From Shouchella tritolerans (GTDB taxonomy: Bacteria > Bacillota > Bacilli > Bacillales > Bacillaceae_D), in assembly GCF_025770735.1 (NCBI RefSeq), contig NZ_JAODPB010000001.1, positions 62,001 to 126,000 of the forward strand: 64,000 bases of DNA, written 5' to 3'. This document shows positions 9,042 to 17,948 of this stretch, piece after piece. The first letter of the stretch is position 1. The number at the start of each line of letters is the position of its first letter. The notes beneath the pieces are model-generated. The model was given only the letters and a program-made list of their open reading frames with translations. It ran no database searches and was not told the DNA's origin. Position numbers and translations under genes: made by a program.

Positions 9042-10022
9042 ATGGTTAAGCCAATACTGCAAGTAAGCAATTTGCGCACGTATTTTCAAACAGACGAAGG
9101 CACTGTAAAAGCCGTTGATGATATAAGTTTTTCTGTAAAACAAGGAGAAACCGTTTGTCTTGTAGGTGAATCAGGATGTGGGAAGAGTGTGACAGCGATG
9201 TCAATTATGGGATTGCTTCAAGGCCAAGCTTCTGTAACAGGGAGGATTGAGTTGGCTGGAAACGAATTAACAAAGCTGTCTAAGGGCGAGATGAGGCGGT
9301 TGCGTGGCAACGAATTGGCCATGATCTTCCAAGAACCGATGACTTCGTTAAATCCTGTCTTGACGATTGGTGAACAAATGACAGAAGTCTTATTAGAACA
9401 TAAATCGATCTCAAAGAAACAGGCAAAGGTGAAAGCACTTGAACTCATCAAGCGAGTCGGGATTGGGCGAGAAGAGCAAGTGCTGAAATCGTATCCACAT
9501 CAAATGAGTGGCGGCATGCTGCAACGAATTATGATTGCGATTGCCCTCGCATGTGAGCCAAAAATGCTGATTGCCGATGAACCAACAACGGCACTCGATG
9601 TCACGATCCAAGCGCAAATTCTTGAATTGTTAAAACAGCTGAAAGACAGGCAAGGGATGTCAATGTTGTTAATTACTCATGATTTAGGGGTTGTCGCGGA
9701 AGTCGCCGATTATGTTGTTGTGATGTATGCCGGTAAAATCATCGAACAAGGATCGGTAGACGAGATTTTCTTTAACCCGAAGCACCCATATACAAAAGGG
9801 TTGCTCCAAGCGAAACCTGTCATCGGGCAAAGGAAAAAGAAACTTTATACCATCCCAGGGCAAGTTCCGCCTTTAATTGATTTGAAGCCCTCTTGCTACT
9901 TTGCTGATCGTTGCGATCATTGCATGGACATATGCCTCGATCAAGCACCCTCCCTCATCAATGATGGCGATCAGAAGGATCATCGCGTAGCTTGCTGGTT
10001 ATACGAGAAGGTGGCGCAATGA
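9042..10022 (+). CDS. Peptide ABC transporter ATPase, OppD/DppD type
   Basis: A 326-residue ATPase with Walker [10 protein letters not shown]-loop [10 protein letters not shown], signature [12 protein letters not shown], Walker [13 protein letters not shown] and a C-terminal oligopeptide-transporter domain containing a Cys cluster ([14 protein letters not shown]). Cys motifs of this kind occur in Opp/Dpp ATPases and have been reported to hold an iron-sulfur cluster. ATG at 9042 is used; the in-frame GTG at 9033 overlaps the preceding stop. The gene end overlaps the next start by four bases. Confidence 0.94.
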   Translation: MVKPILQVSNLRTYFQTDEGTVKAVDDISFSVKQGETVCLVGESGCGKSVTAMSIMGLLQGQASVTGRIELAGNELTKLSKGEMRRLRGNELAMIFQEPMTSLNPVLTIGEQMTEVLLEHKSISKKQAKVKALELIKRVGIGREEQVLKSYPHQMSGGMLQRIMIAIALACEPKMLIADEPTTALDVTIQAQILELLKQLKDRQGMSMLLITHDLGVVAEVADYVVVMYAGKIIEQGSVDEIFFNPKHPYTKGLLQAKPVIGQRKKKLYTIPGQVPPLIDLKPSCYFADRCDHCMDICLDQAPSLINDGDQKDHRVACWLYEKVAQ

Positions 10023-10990
10023 CAAACAAGCCAGTCGTCATGGAAGTGAATCGATTAAAGAAGTACTATGAGACAAAAGCTCCTTTTTTTAATCGCCAAT
10101 CAGAGCTTGTAAAAGCTGTCGATGATGTTAGTTTCGTCATCCATGAAGGAGAAACGTTTGGCTTGGTCGGTGAGTCAGGGAGCGGCAAGAGCACAATTGG
10201 GAAATCGATTCTTAACTTGCAGCCGTTATCAGCAGGAGAAGTCGTTTATAGAGGAAAAAACCTCCATCGTTTAAGCAAAGAAGAAATGAGAAAGTTAAGG
10301 CCCCATATTCAGTTTGTGTTTCAAGATCCATTCAGTTCGTTAAATCCCCGTTTACGGATTGGCGATGCTTTAGCAGAACCGTTATTGGATCATGGCCTCG
10401 CGACGAAAAAAACGGTCAGGCAAAAAGTATTGGAAACAATGGAACTTTGTGGACTGCCGTCCTACCATGTGAATAAATTCCCACATGAATTTAGTGGTGG
10501 GCAACGCCAGCGGATTGGCATCGCCCGTGCAGTCATTATGGAGCCTGATTTTATTGTAGCCGATGAGCCCGTTTCAGCATTAGACGTATCCATTCAAGCA
10601 CAAATCATTAATTTGTTTAAAGAACTTCAAGAAAAGAAAAAGTTGGCATTTCTATTTATATCACATGATTTAAGCGTTGTTGAACATCTATGTTCGCGTA
10701 TTGGTGTGCTCTACTTAGGGACAATGATGGAGCTGGCAAGCAGAGACCGGTTATATGAGAACCCATTGCATCCATACACAAAAGCATTGCTATCTGCTTT
10801 GCCTGTACCTGACCCTACCTACAAAAAAGAGAGAATTCTTTTAAAAGGCGACATACCAAATCCAGCATCGCCGCCAGCTGGTTGCAAATTTCATACGAGG
10901 TGTCCTATAGCAAAAGATCGTTGTAAGAAGGAAGTGCCCGCTTTTAGGGAAGCAGAGCAAGGCCATTTCGTTGCTTGCCATTTCGTTTAA
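10019..10990 (+). CDS. Peptide ABC transporter ATPase, OppF/DppF type
   Basis: A 323-residue partner ATPase with GESGSGKS, FQDPFSSLNPR, signature FSGGQRQRIGIARA, Walker B FIVADEPVSALD and the C-terminal CKFHTRCPIAKDRC motif. The start at 10019 gives an ATGA overlap with the preceding ATPase stop, and GAGAAGGTGG upstream serves as ribosome site. It completes a standard five-subunit importer; the order binding protein, permease, permease, ATPase, ATPase matches Dpp/Opp systems. Peptide specificity cannot be read from the sequence. Confidence 0.94.
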   Translation: MTNKPVVMEVNRLKKYYETKAPFFNRQSELVKAVDDVSFVIHEGETFGLVGESGSGKSTIGKSILNLQPLSAGEVVYRGKNLHRLSKEEMRKLRPHIQFVFQDPFSSLNPRLRIGDALAEPLLDHGLATKKTVRQKVLETMELCGLPSYHVNKFPHEFSGGQRQRIGIARAVIMEPDFIVADEPVSALDVSIQAQIINLFKELQEKKKLAFLFISHDLSVVEHLCSRIGVLYLGTMMELASRDRLYENPLHPYTKALLSALPVPDPTYKKERILLKGDIPNPASPPAGCKFHTRCPIAKDRCKKEVPAFREAEQGHFVACHFV

Positions 10991-11012
10991 ATAGCGAGTA
11001 CGCCAACACAAG

Positions 11013-11056
11013 GAACACCGGCCAGCCCTTTTTGTACAGAAGGCTGGCCGGTGTTC
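11013..11056. terminator. Bidirectional terminator between the peptide transporter and the MMPL operon
   Basis: A perfect 15-bp stem (GAACACCGGCCAGCC / GGCTGGCCGGTGTTC) separates two convergent operons. It is the strongest hairpin of this part of the window and probably serves both strands, although the T-runs are short. Confidence 0.75.
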
Positions 11057-11063
11057 GTGGTCT

Positions 11064-12875
11064 TTAGTCCCCTAAGCCAAACAGCTGCAAAAAGCGTTGC
11101 CATAAGCTCAAGTTATCTTCGTTGTTGTCTTCTTCCGTTTGCGTTTCCTCAGGCAATGTTAGGCGCTCCGTTTGAAAGACGAATTGGACGTTTTCAATAA
11201 CGTCGTTGTTTTCTGGAGAGACGAAGGAAACAGGTTTGAAATCGGACTTGTCATACTGGGAAAGCATGTCGTCGATTTCGGCTTGCATTTGTTCTGGTAT
11301 GTCTGCTGTTGCTTCCTCCAGCTCTTCGGCGCCATGATGGATTTCCTCCATTCCGGACGACAATTCCGTCGACCCTTCTGCCGTTTCACCAATGCCCTCA
11401 TGAATGTGGGCATACGAGTCGTTTAATTGGGAAACGCCGCCGGTATAGTCAACCAACCCTTGGTGAAACTGGCTATATTGGCTGGCTACTTCGTCGATGC
11501 CTTCACTTAATTGGGCAAAGCCTTCGCCCATGTCGATCGTCCCTAACGCTTCCTGGAGCGAGCTGGCGAGCTCATCGATTCCAGCAGCGATATCCTCTAA
11601 GCCCGCTTTGCTTTCTTCTAAAACAGGCTGGACGGCGTCAAGGCCTTCTTTTACAGCTGCATAGGTGCCTTTTATTTCTTGCCCCGCTTGATAGTAAGCA
11701 ACTAATTGGGCGAGTGTTTCTGAGTTAGGATTGCTTTCATAGAGCGTTTGGATGTCTTCTTCTGTTAAATCGCTCTCAGGGATGGACTCAACCGCTGCTT
11801 TCAAGGCTCCATAGGCTTCGCCGTAATGGGTGCCTAGCTCTCCTAAACCGGCCGCTACTTCGTTTATGCCCGCTGATAGTTCGTCAAAAGCTGCAAATAA
11901 GCTGTCATCTAACGCAAAGTCAGTTTCTGGCGCGCTTGCTTCGCTTAAGGAGCTGCTCAGTTCCTTTAAACCAGCCTCAATGTCGCTCGAAGCTTGGACA
12001 AGCTCGTCGCCAGAAAGAGCCAATTCCTCGCTGCCAGCTTGATAATCGCTTGAACCATCCTCTAATTGGCTGAGGCCATCTGCGAGTTCATCAATCCCTT
12101 TCTTGATTTCACCCATCCCCGTTGCCAGCGCTCCAATTGCGCTAGTCAGCGTGCCCATTTCCTCTTCCAGTTCCCCCGCGTCAGGGGCTTCGACTGCCAT
12201 AGAAGCAGGCAATGCCGATATTTCGATGCCATTAAACTCAAATTGCTCCACATCGGCAGAGAGGTGGAAGGAGGCGTTTTCTTCAGGCATGACTGTAAAA
12301 GCCGCTTGTTTGTCTTTGCCTACATTGGCGATGGTGGCGTCTGGCGCTGTTATGTTGTGAAACACATCGCTTTGCAGTGGTACAGACAGTTGCAGCAAAT
12401 AATTTTCAAAAAAGGACGTGTCAGCTTCTTCGTTCTGTTTGACCTCTATGGCGATTTCAACCAACCCGCTTTGCCCGATCAACTCTTGTGGGTTGATGGA
12501 TTGGCCGTCCAATGAGTAAGAGATGGCAAATGTCCAAGGCAGCTCGGTTTGTGCTGGCAAATTGCCTTGGTAATAAAACATGCCGGCAGGAGCGGTTATT
12601 TGCCATGCATCCTCGGATTGCTCGATGGGTGATAAGTCTGTTAAGTTAATGACTTGTTCGTATCCGCCAAAATCGGTGATGTCCCCTTCCGCGGCGACAT
12701 CAAAGCCATTTACCACGTAAATATCCTTTAAGGAACCGTTAGCAAGCAAATTGGCGTAAACGACTTCGTCTTTGGCAGCAACTTCCCCGTTTCCATTTGC
12801 CTCTGCTTGAAAAGAAATAGAAGGGATGCAGAGTGCAGCGATCGCACATGCAGTTGCTGTTTTTTTCAATGTCAT
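11064..12875 (-). CDS. Secreted heptad-repeat protein partnered with an MMPL exporter
   Basis: A 603-residue exported protein. A signal peptide with an AEA cleavage site near residue 26 is followed by a beta-rich region to about residue 210 and then a long region of Leu/Gly heptads (for example IDELADGLSQLEDG, GINEVAAGLGELG), the X-X-X-Leu-X-X-Gly repeat type found in YhgE/Pip-like and MMPL-partner proteins. The tail has no anchoring helix, only an amphipathic end. The start at 12875 follows AAGGAGGAGG; the open frame continues upstream without a ribosome site. The start overlaps the MMPL stop (ATGA), so the two are translationally coupled. Its role is unknown; an extracellular accessory part of the exporter is the likely one. 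Confidence 0.8.
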   Translation of the reverse strand: MTLKKTATACAIAALCIPSISFQAEANGNGEVAAKDEVVYANLLANGSLKDIYVVNGFDVAAEGDITDFGGYEQVINLTDLSPIEQSEDAWQITAPAGMFYYQGNLPAQTELPWTFAISYSLDGQSINPQELIGQSGLVEIAIEVKQNEEADTSFFENYLLQLSVPLQSDVFHNITAPDATIANVGKDKQAAFTVMPEENASFHLSADVEQFEFNGIEISALPASMAVEAPDAGELEEEMGTLTSAIGALATGMGEIKKGIDELADGLSQLEDGSSDYQAGSEELALSGDELVQASSDIEAGLKELSSSLSEASAPETDFALDDSLFAAFDELSAGINEVAAGLGELGTHYGEAYGALKAAVESIPESDLTEEDIQTLYESNPNSETLAQLVAYYQAGQEIKGTYAAVKEGLDAVQPVLEESKAGLEDIAAGIDELASSLQEALGTIDMGEGFAQLSEGIDEVASQYSQFHQGLVDYTGGVSQLNDSYAHIHEGIGETAEGSTELSSGMEEIHHGAEELEEATADIPEQMQAEIDDMLSQYDKSDFKPVSFVSPENNDVIENVQFVFQTERLTLPEETQTEEDNNEDNLSLWQRFLQLFGLGD

Positions 12876-14932
12876 AATGAGTCCTCCTCCTTGTAAAAGT
12901 TGGCCCGATGCGTCGTTTTTTCGATCAAGCGGTCGGCGATTAAAAGAAAAGCCGGAAGGAATAAAATGACCAATAGGAAGGCGAGTGCAGCCCCCCTGCC
13001 GAGCAATAAGCCAATCGATGAAACAGTTGGGTTGCTTGACGTAAACCATAAAATGAACCCAACACTTGATAAAATCGACGCGGAAACGGCAATCGGAAAT
13101 AACTTTTCATCAAGCGCCTGTTTCATCGCAGCAAAGGACGGCATCGTTCGGCGGTGGTGTTTATACGTTTCCATCAGCAAAATTGCATAATCAATCGTTG
13201 CAGCCAGCTGGACGGTGCTGACGATCAAATAGCCGACAAACACGAGTGGATCATTGGTGAAATAAGGTACCGACAGGTTGATCCAGACGGCTGCCTGAAT
13301 GGTGAGTAATAAAATAATCGGTATCGAAACCGACCGGAACATCAACATAAGAACAACGGCAATCGTGATGATCGTCACGATGTTGACGAGTTGGTTGTCT
13401 TTGCTAATGGTTTCCTTCATATCGTATAGCGTCGCGCTTTCTCCTAATGTATAAAACGTATCGCCGTAATAGCTTTGCGCAATTTCACGCGTCTGTTCCA
13501 CAAGCGCAAATGGAATGTCCCCCTCGACACCGGCAGATGTATAGACAGTAATGCGGCTATAGTTTTCCGAATGGAAATCCCTCGTCAATTCATCATCAAC
13601 AAAATCAGAAGGGATGGCTGTTCCGACCATGTTGGCATAGGCAAGCACCGATTCGACATAGGGAATCTGTTCCAACTCCTGGACAAGCTTTTCTTCTTTG
13701 GCGATGTCATCGTTAGGGACGAGCAGGACAATTGGCGTTGATTGCCCGAACGTTTCTTCGACTCGTTTCGCATCGCCGCCAGCGCGTGTCTGTTCAGGCA
13801 AGTCCCCAAGCCCATATAAAAACGTGGTGCTGCTTTGTGCCAAAAAACTTGGAACGAGCAGCAGGAGGACAATCACGAGAGCAGGAATTCGCAGCTTAAG
13901 CAGCTTGGCTCCGCTGCCCTTGAAGCTTGGCATCAAGCTTCGATGTTTCGTTTTTTCGATCCACTTGTAAAAAGTCAGCGTTAGCGCAGGCAAAAACACG
14001 ACAACGGATATAAAGCTGAACACAATTCCCTTTACGAGGTTAAATCCTAAGTCGACGCCAATCCCGAAATCCATCAGCATCAGCGACATAAATCCAAAAA
14101 ATGTCGTCAATGCACTGACAAAGATAACCGGCAACGATTTTCGCAGCGCCTTTGCCATCGCTTCTTTCGGCGATTGATGTTGGTCAAGCTCGTCTGAAAA
14201 GGTATGTAAAAGAAAGATCGCGTAATCAAGGGAAACAGCGAGCTGCAAAATAGGCGCCACCGCTTGTGTCACAAACGAAACTTCCCCTAAAAAAATGTTC
14301 GTTCCTAAATTGATGAGGACGGAAACGCCGATCGCCGTTAGGAAAAACAATGGCTCTACCCACGATTTAGTCGATAACACCAAAATAATGATGATAATCG
14401 GAACAAGCAACGCTGCGGCATAAAGGGACTCAGAACCAGTCATATTTTGGGATGTGGCTGTGTTTACCGCTTCCCCTGTAACGGCGTTTTCTTCGCCAAT
14501 CAATGAATAAATCGCATCTGTCGCCGCTACTTCGGCGCCGCTGTCAATTGTTACCGAAAAAAGCGCGTCACGATCTTTGTAATACGTTTCAATCAATCCA
14601 GAGTCAGCCATTTCGAGTGGAATCCGAATATCAAACACATCATCGAGCCATGATACGTCGCTTACGCCATCAATGCCTGCCAGTTGCTCTTTATAACGAA
14701 TCGCTTCTTGCATGGAGACATTATGAATAAGCACATTGGTATTCGGCATCGTTGAACGGAACTCTTCTTCCATTAACGCCAGGCCTTCGGTGGAAGGCGC
14801 ATCATCTGGCAAGTAATCGACCATATTGTAGTTGGTCGATACAAAAAACTGGGCTACCGCTGCGAAAAGCGCAGTGATGGCAAATAAAAGGATAATGCCT
14901 TTTTTATGCTTTAGGATGGTATCGACGAACAA
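12872..14932 (-). CDS. MMPL-family RND transporter
   Basis: A 686-residue membrane protein with about 12 helices arranged as two RND halves, each with a large extracellular loop after the first helix. The sterol-sensing-like cores VAPILQLAVSLDYAIFLLH and VQLAATIDYAILLMETY carry the acidic residues used for proton coupling. B. subtilis YdfJ is the familiar relative. Such proteins export lipids, siderophores or drugs using the proton gradient. The TTG start (14930-14932) is preceded by GAGGTGAT; no ATG fits. It is the first gene of a two-gene operon divergent from a TetR regulator. Confidence 0.87.
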   Translation of the reverse strand: MFVDTILKHKKGIILLFAITALFAAVAQFFVSTNYNMVDYLPDDAPSTEGLALMEEEFRSTMPNTNVLIHNVSMQEAIRYKEQLAGIDGVSDVSWLDDVFDIRIPLEMADSGLIETYYKDRDALFSVTIDSGAEVAATDAIYSLIGEENAVTGEAVNTATSQNMTGSESLYAAALLVPIIIIILVLSTKSWVEPLFFLTAIGVSVLINLGTNIFLGEVSFVTQAVAPILQLAVSLDYAIFLLHTFSDELDQHQSPKEAMAKALRKSLPVIFVSALTTFFGFMSLMLMDFGIGVDLGFNLVKGIVFSFISVVVFLPALTLTFYKWIEKTKHRSLMPSFKGSGAKLLKLRIPALVIVLLLLVPSFLAQSSTTFLYGLGDLPEQTRAGGDAKRVEETFGQSTPIVLLVPNDDIAKEEKLVQELEQIPYVESVLAYANMVGTAIPSDFVDDELTRDFHSENYSRITVYTSAGVEGDIPFALVEQTREIAQSYYGDTFYTLGESATLYDMKETISKDNQLVNIVTIITIAVVLMLMFRSVSIPIILLLTIQAAVWINLSVPYFTNDPLVFVGYLIVSTVQLAATIDYAILLMETYKHHRRTMPSFAAMKQALDEKLFPIAVSASILSSVGFILWFTSSNPTVSSIGLLLGRGAALAFLLVILFLPAFLLIADRLIEKTTHRANFYKEEDSL

Positions 14933-14976
14933 GCGCGTATCACCTCTTTATTGACAATCGTTTCAATGCATTTCAT

Positions 14977-15023
14977 ATTATAACGACACAGTGTTGGGCA
15001 AACAACAAACAGTCGGTTATAAT
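14977..15023. promoter_or_regulatory. Overlapping divergent promoters of the MMPL operon and tetR
   Basis: On the minus strand TTGTTT (15000-15005) and TATAAT (14977-14982) are 17 bases apart and face the MMPL operon. On the plus strand TTGGGC (14994-14999) and TATAAT (15018-15023) are 18 bases apart and face tetR. The two -35 boxes abut, so polymerases compete and one repressor could block both. The AACAACAAAC repeat around 15001-15011 and TTGTTTGTTGG near 15050 are possible operator parts. Confidence 0.6.
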
Positions 15024-15084
15024 CTGTTGTGAATCCAACATATTTTCCTTGTTTGTTGGCTAACGCAAAAAAGGTGGGAAGAAG

Positions 15085-15666
15085 ATGGCTGAAAAGATCG
15101 ATCGAAGAAAGAAATATACAAAAATGGTATTAAAAGAAAGCTTGGTTGATTTGCTGAAAGAAAAACCAATTGCCTCTGTCACTGTTAAAGAATTATGCGA
15201 GCTGGCCGATATTAACCGCTCTACATTTTACAGCCACTATGCCGACCCTTATGACTTGCTTGCTACGATCAGTGAAGAAGTGATGCTCGATATGGACCAT
15301 CATTTGAACCAGTACCATTGTGGCAAAGAAGAAGAAGCTTTGCATATGACAGAAAAGATTATGGAGTATATCGCCGACCGGAGCGATATTTGCCAAGTGC
15401 TGTTAAGTGGGCACGGTGATCCGACATTTAAAAAGCGGATTATGGAGCTAGCTAAAAAATATATATTAGAAAGGTGGATCGATCAGTATAAATGGCGGGA
15501 ACAACTCTCCCCCTATATCCCGTTGATGGCTGTGAGCGGAGCGATCGATGCGATTGAAAGCTGGTTGGTAGGAGGAAAAAAAGAAAGCCCAGCAGAAATG
15601 GCGGTATTGGTCTACCAATTCACAAACCACGGCTTAGCAGGGCTTCGGAAAGCGAGCCAAACGTAG
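15085..15666 (+). CDS. TetR/AcrR family transcriptional regulator
   Basis: A 193-residue regulator with an N-terminal helix-turn-helix (residues about 14-60, core VTVKELCELADINRSTFYSHY) and an alpha-helical ligand-binding C-terminus. A good GGTGGGAAG ribosome site precedes the ATG. It is divergent from the MMPL/heptad-protein operon with overlapping promoters, so it is very likely its local repressor, responding to an exported compound or membrane stress. The ligand is unknown. Confidence 0.88.
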   Translation: MAEKIDRRKKYTKMVLKESLVDLLKEKPIASVTVKELCELADINRSTFYSHYADPYDLLATISEEVMLDMDHHLNQYHCGKEEEALHMTEKIMEYIADRSDICQVLLSGHGDPTFKKRIMELAKKYILERWIDQYKWREQLSPYIPLMAVSGAIDAIESWLVGGKKESPAEMAVLVYQFTNHGLAGLRKASQT

Positions 15667-15808
15667 CACCACTGGCTTGTCAGTTGGGGCAATTTTTCTG
15701 TTTGTTCCCGTCAGCCTGCTGTATTCGGTGGCGAGCGAGCGTGCTGTCTGGTTGCTTCGTATGGCTCGGGAGCATCTGAATGGGAAAACAAGCAAAGGGC
15801 ATACACAG

Positions 15809-15837
15809 GAAAGCCTGCCTAAAAACTAGGCAGGCTT
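15809..15837. terminator. Hairpin between convergent tetR and the DinB-like gene
   Basis: An 11-bp perfect stem AAAGCCTGCCT / AGGCAGGCTTT with a seven-base loop lies 143 bases after tetR and before the end of the minus-strand gene. It has only short T-runs. Confidence 0.5.
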
Positions 15838-15885
15838 TGCCATGGAATCGTATAAAAAAACAGAGTACCGATACTCGTGTCAAAG

Positions 15886-16347
15886 CTACACTTTGACTCC
15901 TTTTAGCATTTGTCGAATCGCTCCAAGATGATAGGCTGAATGGGCGAGAGAAGCTAACACTTCATGGGCCGTTTGTTCATTCCATTCTCTCGCGTCTATC
16001 GATTGCAAAAGTGTTACGTATTCATTTTGCAACCCTTCCTGAATTTGGCTCCATTGTTGTTCATTTACTGAATGAATGTTCCAACTCTTTTCCCAATCCA
16101 TTTCTGGTTGTTTCCCTTTTTCCAAGATTTCATTGGTTCCCCACATATAATAGCGAATGTGGTCCGTATGTGCAGCCAATGTTGTTCCATAAACGGATCG
16201 GGAAGCTTGGTCGCAAGACATCCCTTCTAGTACACCGAAAATTCCCGAATTCGGTTCAGAATCTGTGAACCAACTCCCTTTTGCTTCTGGTCCTTCAAAT
16301 GTTTCCTTTATTAACGTTTTAACTGAGTTCCTTACTATTTCGCTCAT
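15886..16347 (-). CDS. DinB-like domain protein
   Basis: A 153-residue four-helix protein of the DinB/YfiT-like metal-binding superfamily. AAHTDHIRYYMW provides the first helix histidines and SLAHSAYHLGAIRQML the C-terminal ones, the spacing seen in thiol transferases and other metal-binding members. The start at 16347 follows GGAGGG; a longer frame to 16386 has no ribosome site. It is a monocistronic gene; substrate and role are unknown. Confidence 0.78.
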   Translation of the reverse strand: MSEIVRNSVKTLIKETFEGPEAKGSWFTDSEPNSGIFGVLEGMSCDQASRSVYGTTLAAHTDHIRYYMWGTNEILEKGKQPEMDWEKSWNIHSVNEQQWSQIQEGLQNEYVTLLQSIDAREWNEQTAHEVLASLAHSAYHLGAIRQMLKGVKV

Positions 16348-16538
16348 GTTTAGCCCTCCATAAATGTTTGTTATGCATCCACACAACTGCCAATTGGAAT
16401 ACCAACTGTGTTCAGGTCAAAAAAAATCGATTGGCAACACCTCTATTCGTGTTCTAACCACTTTCCAATTTGCTTTTTCTAAGACGAGGTAAGTTTAATC
16501 CAAGTTTTTGTAGCGAGTTTCGAGTGAAATTACGTACA

Positions 16539-16624
16539 TTGTTCATATGTACATAACCCTCTATAATTACTTTGATGGTTATATTATCGGTTGGTTGATT
16601 CTAACTGTCAATAGCTTTTATAAT
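16539..16624 (+). promoter_or_regulatory. Tandem sigma-A promoters for the CGNR gene
   Basis: P1 is TTGTTC (16539-16544), 17 bases, TATAAT (16562-16567). P2 is TTGATT (16595-16600), 18 bases, TATAAT (16619-16624). Both read into the gene at 16678. The rest of the 330-base gap between the divergent genes shows nothing else. Confidence 0.6.
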
Positions 16625-16677
16625 GGTTATGAGAGAAAATTCAATTGTTATTTTATGGGAAAACAAGGAGAAGGCAT

Positions 16678-17301
16678 ATGTCTGGTATAAAGAAAGATGT
16701 ACACGAGCATGAATTGCTGGGCGGACGTTTGTGTTTGGATTTTGCGAATACAGTAAGTTGGCACGATAGCAGTGAGAAATCTCAGGAGTTGCTGACGAGT
16801 TATGAAAGATTAGTAAACTGGAGTTTGCATGCCAATATTCTTAAGAAACAGCAAGCGCTTTCGCTGCTAAAAAAAGCAGAAAATCAACCTTTTAAGGCTA
16901 AAGAAGTTCTCCAACAAGCGATTGAGCTGCGGGAATCGATTTACGGTATTTTTAGTCTTGTATCGAACAATGAAATGCCAGACGCTAACGATCTTTCTAT
17001 TTTGAATAAAGCCTTAGGCCATGCCTACGGAAGAATGCAAGTAGTACCTAGTGGGACTACATTTTCATTGGAATTTTTAAACGGTGAAGATCCATTAGAT
17101 GGAATGCTTCCGCCGATTGTTAAGTCTGCTATAGACGTTCTTGTTTCTGAAAAAGAACGAAGCAGGGTGAAAAAGTGTGAAGGGGACCCGTGTGGTTGGC
17201 TGTTTTTAGATACAAGCCGCAACCGTAGCAGACGTTGGTGTTCAATGGCAGACTGCGGGAACCGTGCAAAAGCAAAGCGATTTTATCATAATAGAAAATA
17301 A
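16678..17301 (+). CDS. ABATE/CGNR zinc-finger domain protein
   Basis: A 207-residue predicted nucleic-acid-binding regulator. The N-terminal ABATE-type domain begins GGRLCLDFANTVSW, and the C-terminus is a CGNR zinc finger: CEGDPCGWLF, RNRSRRWCSMADCGNRAKAKRFY, with four Cys ligands and the namesake CGNR. The start at 16678 follows AAGGAGAA; the frame upstream to 16645 has no ribosome site. Family members are thought to be transcription regulators of stress or metabolism genes. It may act on the downstream DUF1801 gene, but no evidence shows that. Confidence 0.85.
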   Translation: MSGIKKDVHEHELLGGRLCLDFANTVSWHDSSEKSQELLTSYERLVNWSLHANILKKQQALSLLKKAENQPFKAKEVLQQAIELRESIYGIFSLVSNNEMPDANDLSILNKALGHAYGRMQVVPSGTTFSLEFLNGEDPLDGMLPPIVKSAIDVLVSEKERSRVKKCEGDPCGWLFLDTSRNRSRRWCSMADCGNRAKAKRFYHNRK

Positions 17302-17395
17302 CAACACTCCACAAAGGAGTGTATTCGTTTCCTAAAGACTGGAGAGGTCCACAGCAAAAAAACGAGCCACATATAAACAAAAAGGGTGAAGGCAA

Positions 17396-17827
17396 ATGAA
17401 GAAGGCTAAAACAATTGAAACCAATGCTAGCGTCCATGAATTTATTGAAAGTGTTGAAAGCCCGTCGAAACGGGAAGATGCATACAAGCTTCTTACGATT
17501 TTCTCGGAAACGACAGGTTATGAAGCAAAAATGTGGGGGCCGAGCATTATTGGATTTGGTTCTTACCATTATGTGTACAAATCCGGGCATGAAGGGGATG
17601 CGCCACTCGTTGGTTTTTCGCCAAGGAAAGCAAAAATCAGTTTATATGTTGCTTGCGAGGAAACGAAAAAACAACAATTGCTTAAGGACTTAGGAAAACA
17701 TACGACCGGAAAAGCGTGCGTGTATATTAATAAAGTAGCTGATATTGATATAGAGGTTTTGAAGTCGTTGATTGAAGAAACAGTCCAATTTATAAAAACA
17801 ACCTATCCAGATCGCCAAGAGCAGTGA
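17396..17827 (+). CDS. DUF1801 (YdhG-like) domain protein
   Basis: A 143-residue protein with the DUF1801 pattern: ESPSKREDAYKLLTIF, then MWGPSIIGFGSYHYVY and FSPRKAKISLYV. The fold is related to frataxin-like YdhG proteins; biochemical function is unknown. GGGTGAAGG lies before the ATG. It follows the CGNR gene in the same direction after 94 bases containing a weak hairpin, so co-transcription is possible. Confidence 0.82.
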   Translation: MKKAKTIETNASVHEFIESVESPSKREDAYKLLTIFSETTGYEAKMWGPSIIGFGSYHYVYKSGHEGDAPLVGFSPRKAKISLYVACEETKKQQLLKDLGKHTTGKACVYINKVADIDIEVLKSLIEETVQFIKTTYPDRQEQ

Positions 17828-17948
17828 TGCTGTGTTAAGTGGAAAAATGATGCTATAAAGAACATGGCAGTCCTATGCGCAAATTAATTACGCACTAGAA
17901 CTGCCACTGCCCTTCCAGTCTGATATTTCTGCTGTTTCTAAAAAAGTA

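Noticed and set aside
15680-15883. A minus-strand 67-codon frame beyond tetR.
   Set aside because: It overlaps the strong hairpin at 15809-15837, has no ribosome site and an implausible composition.
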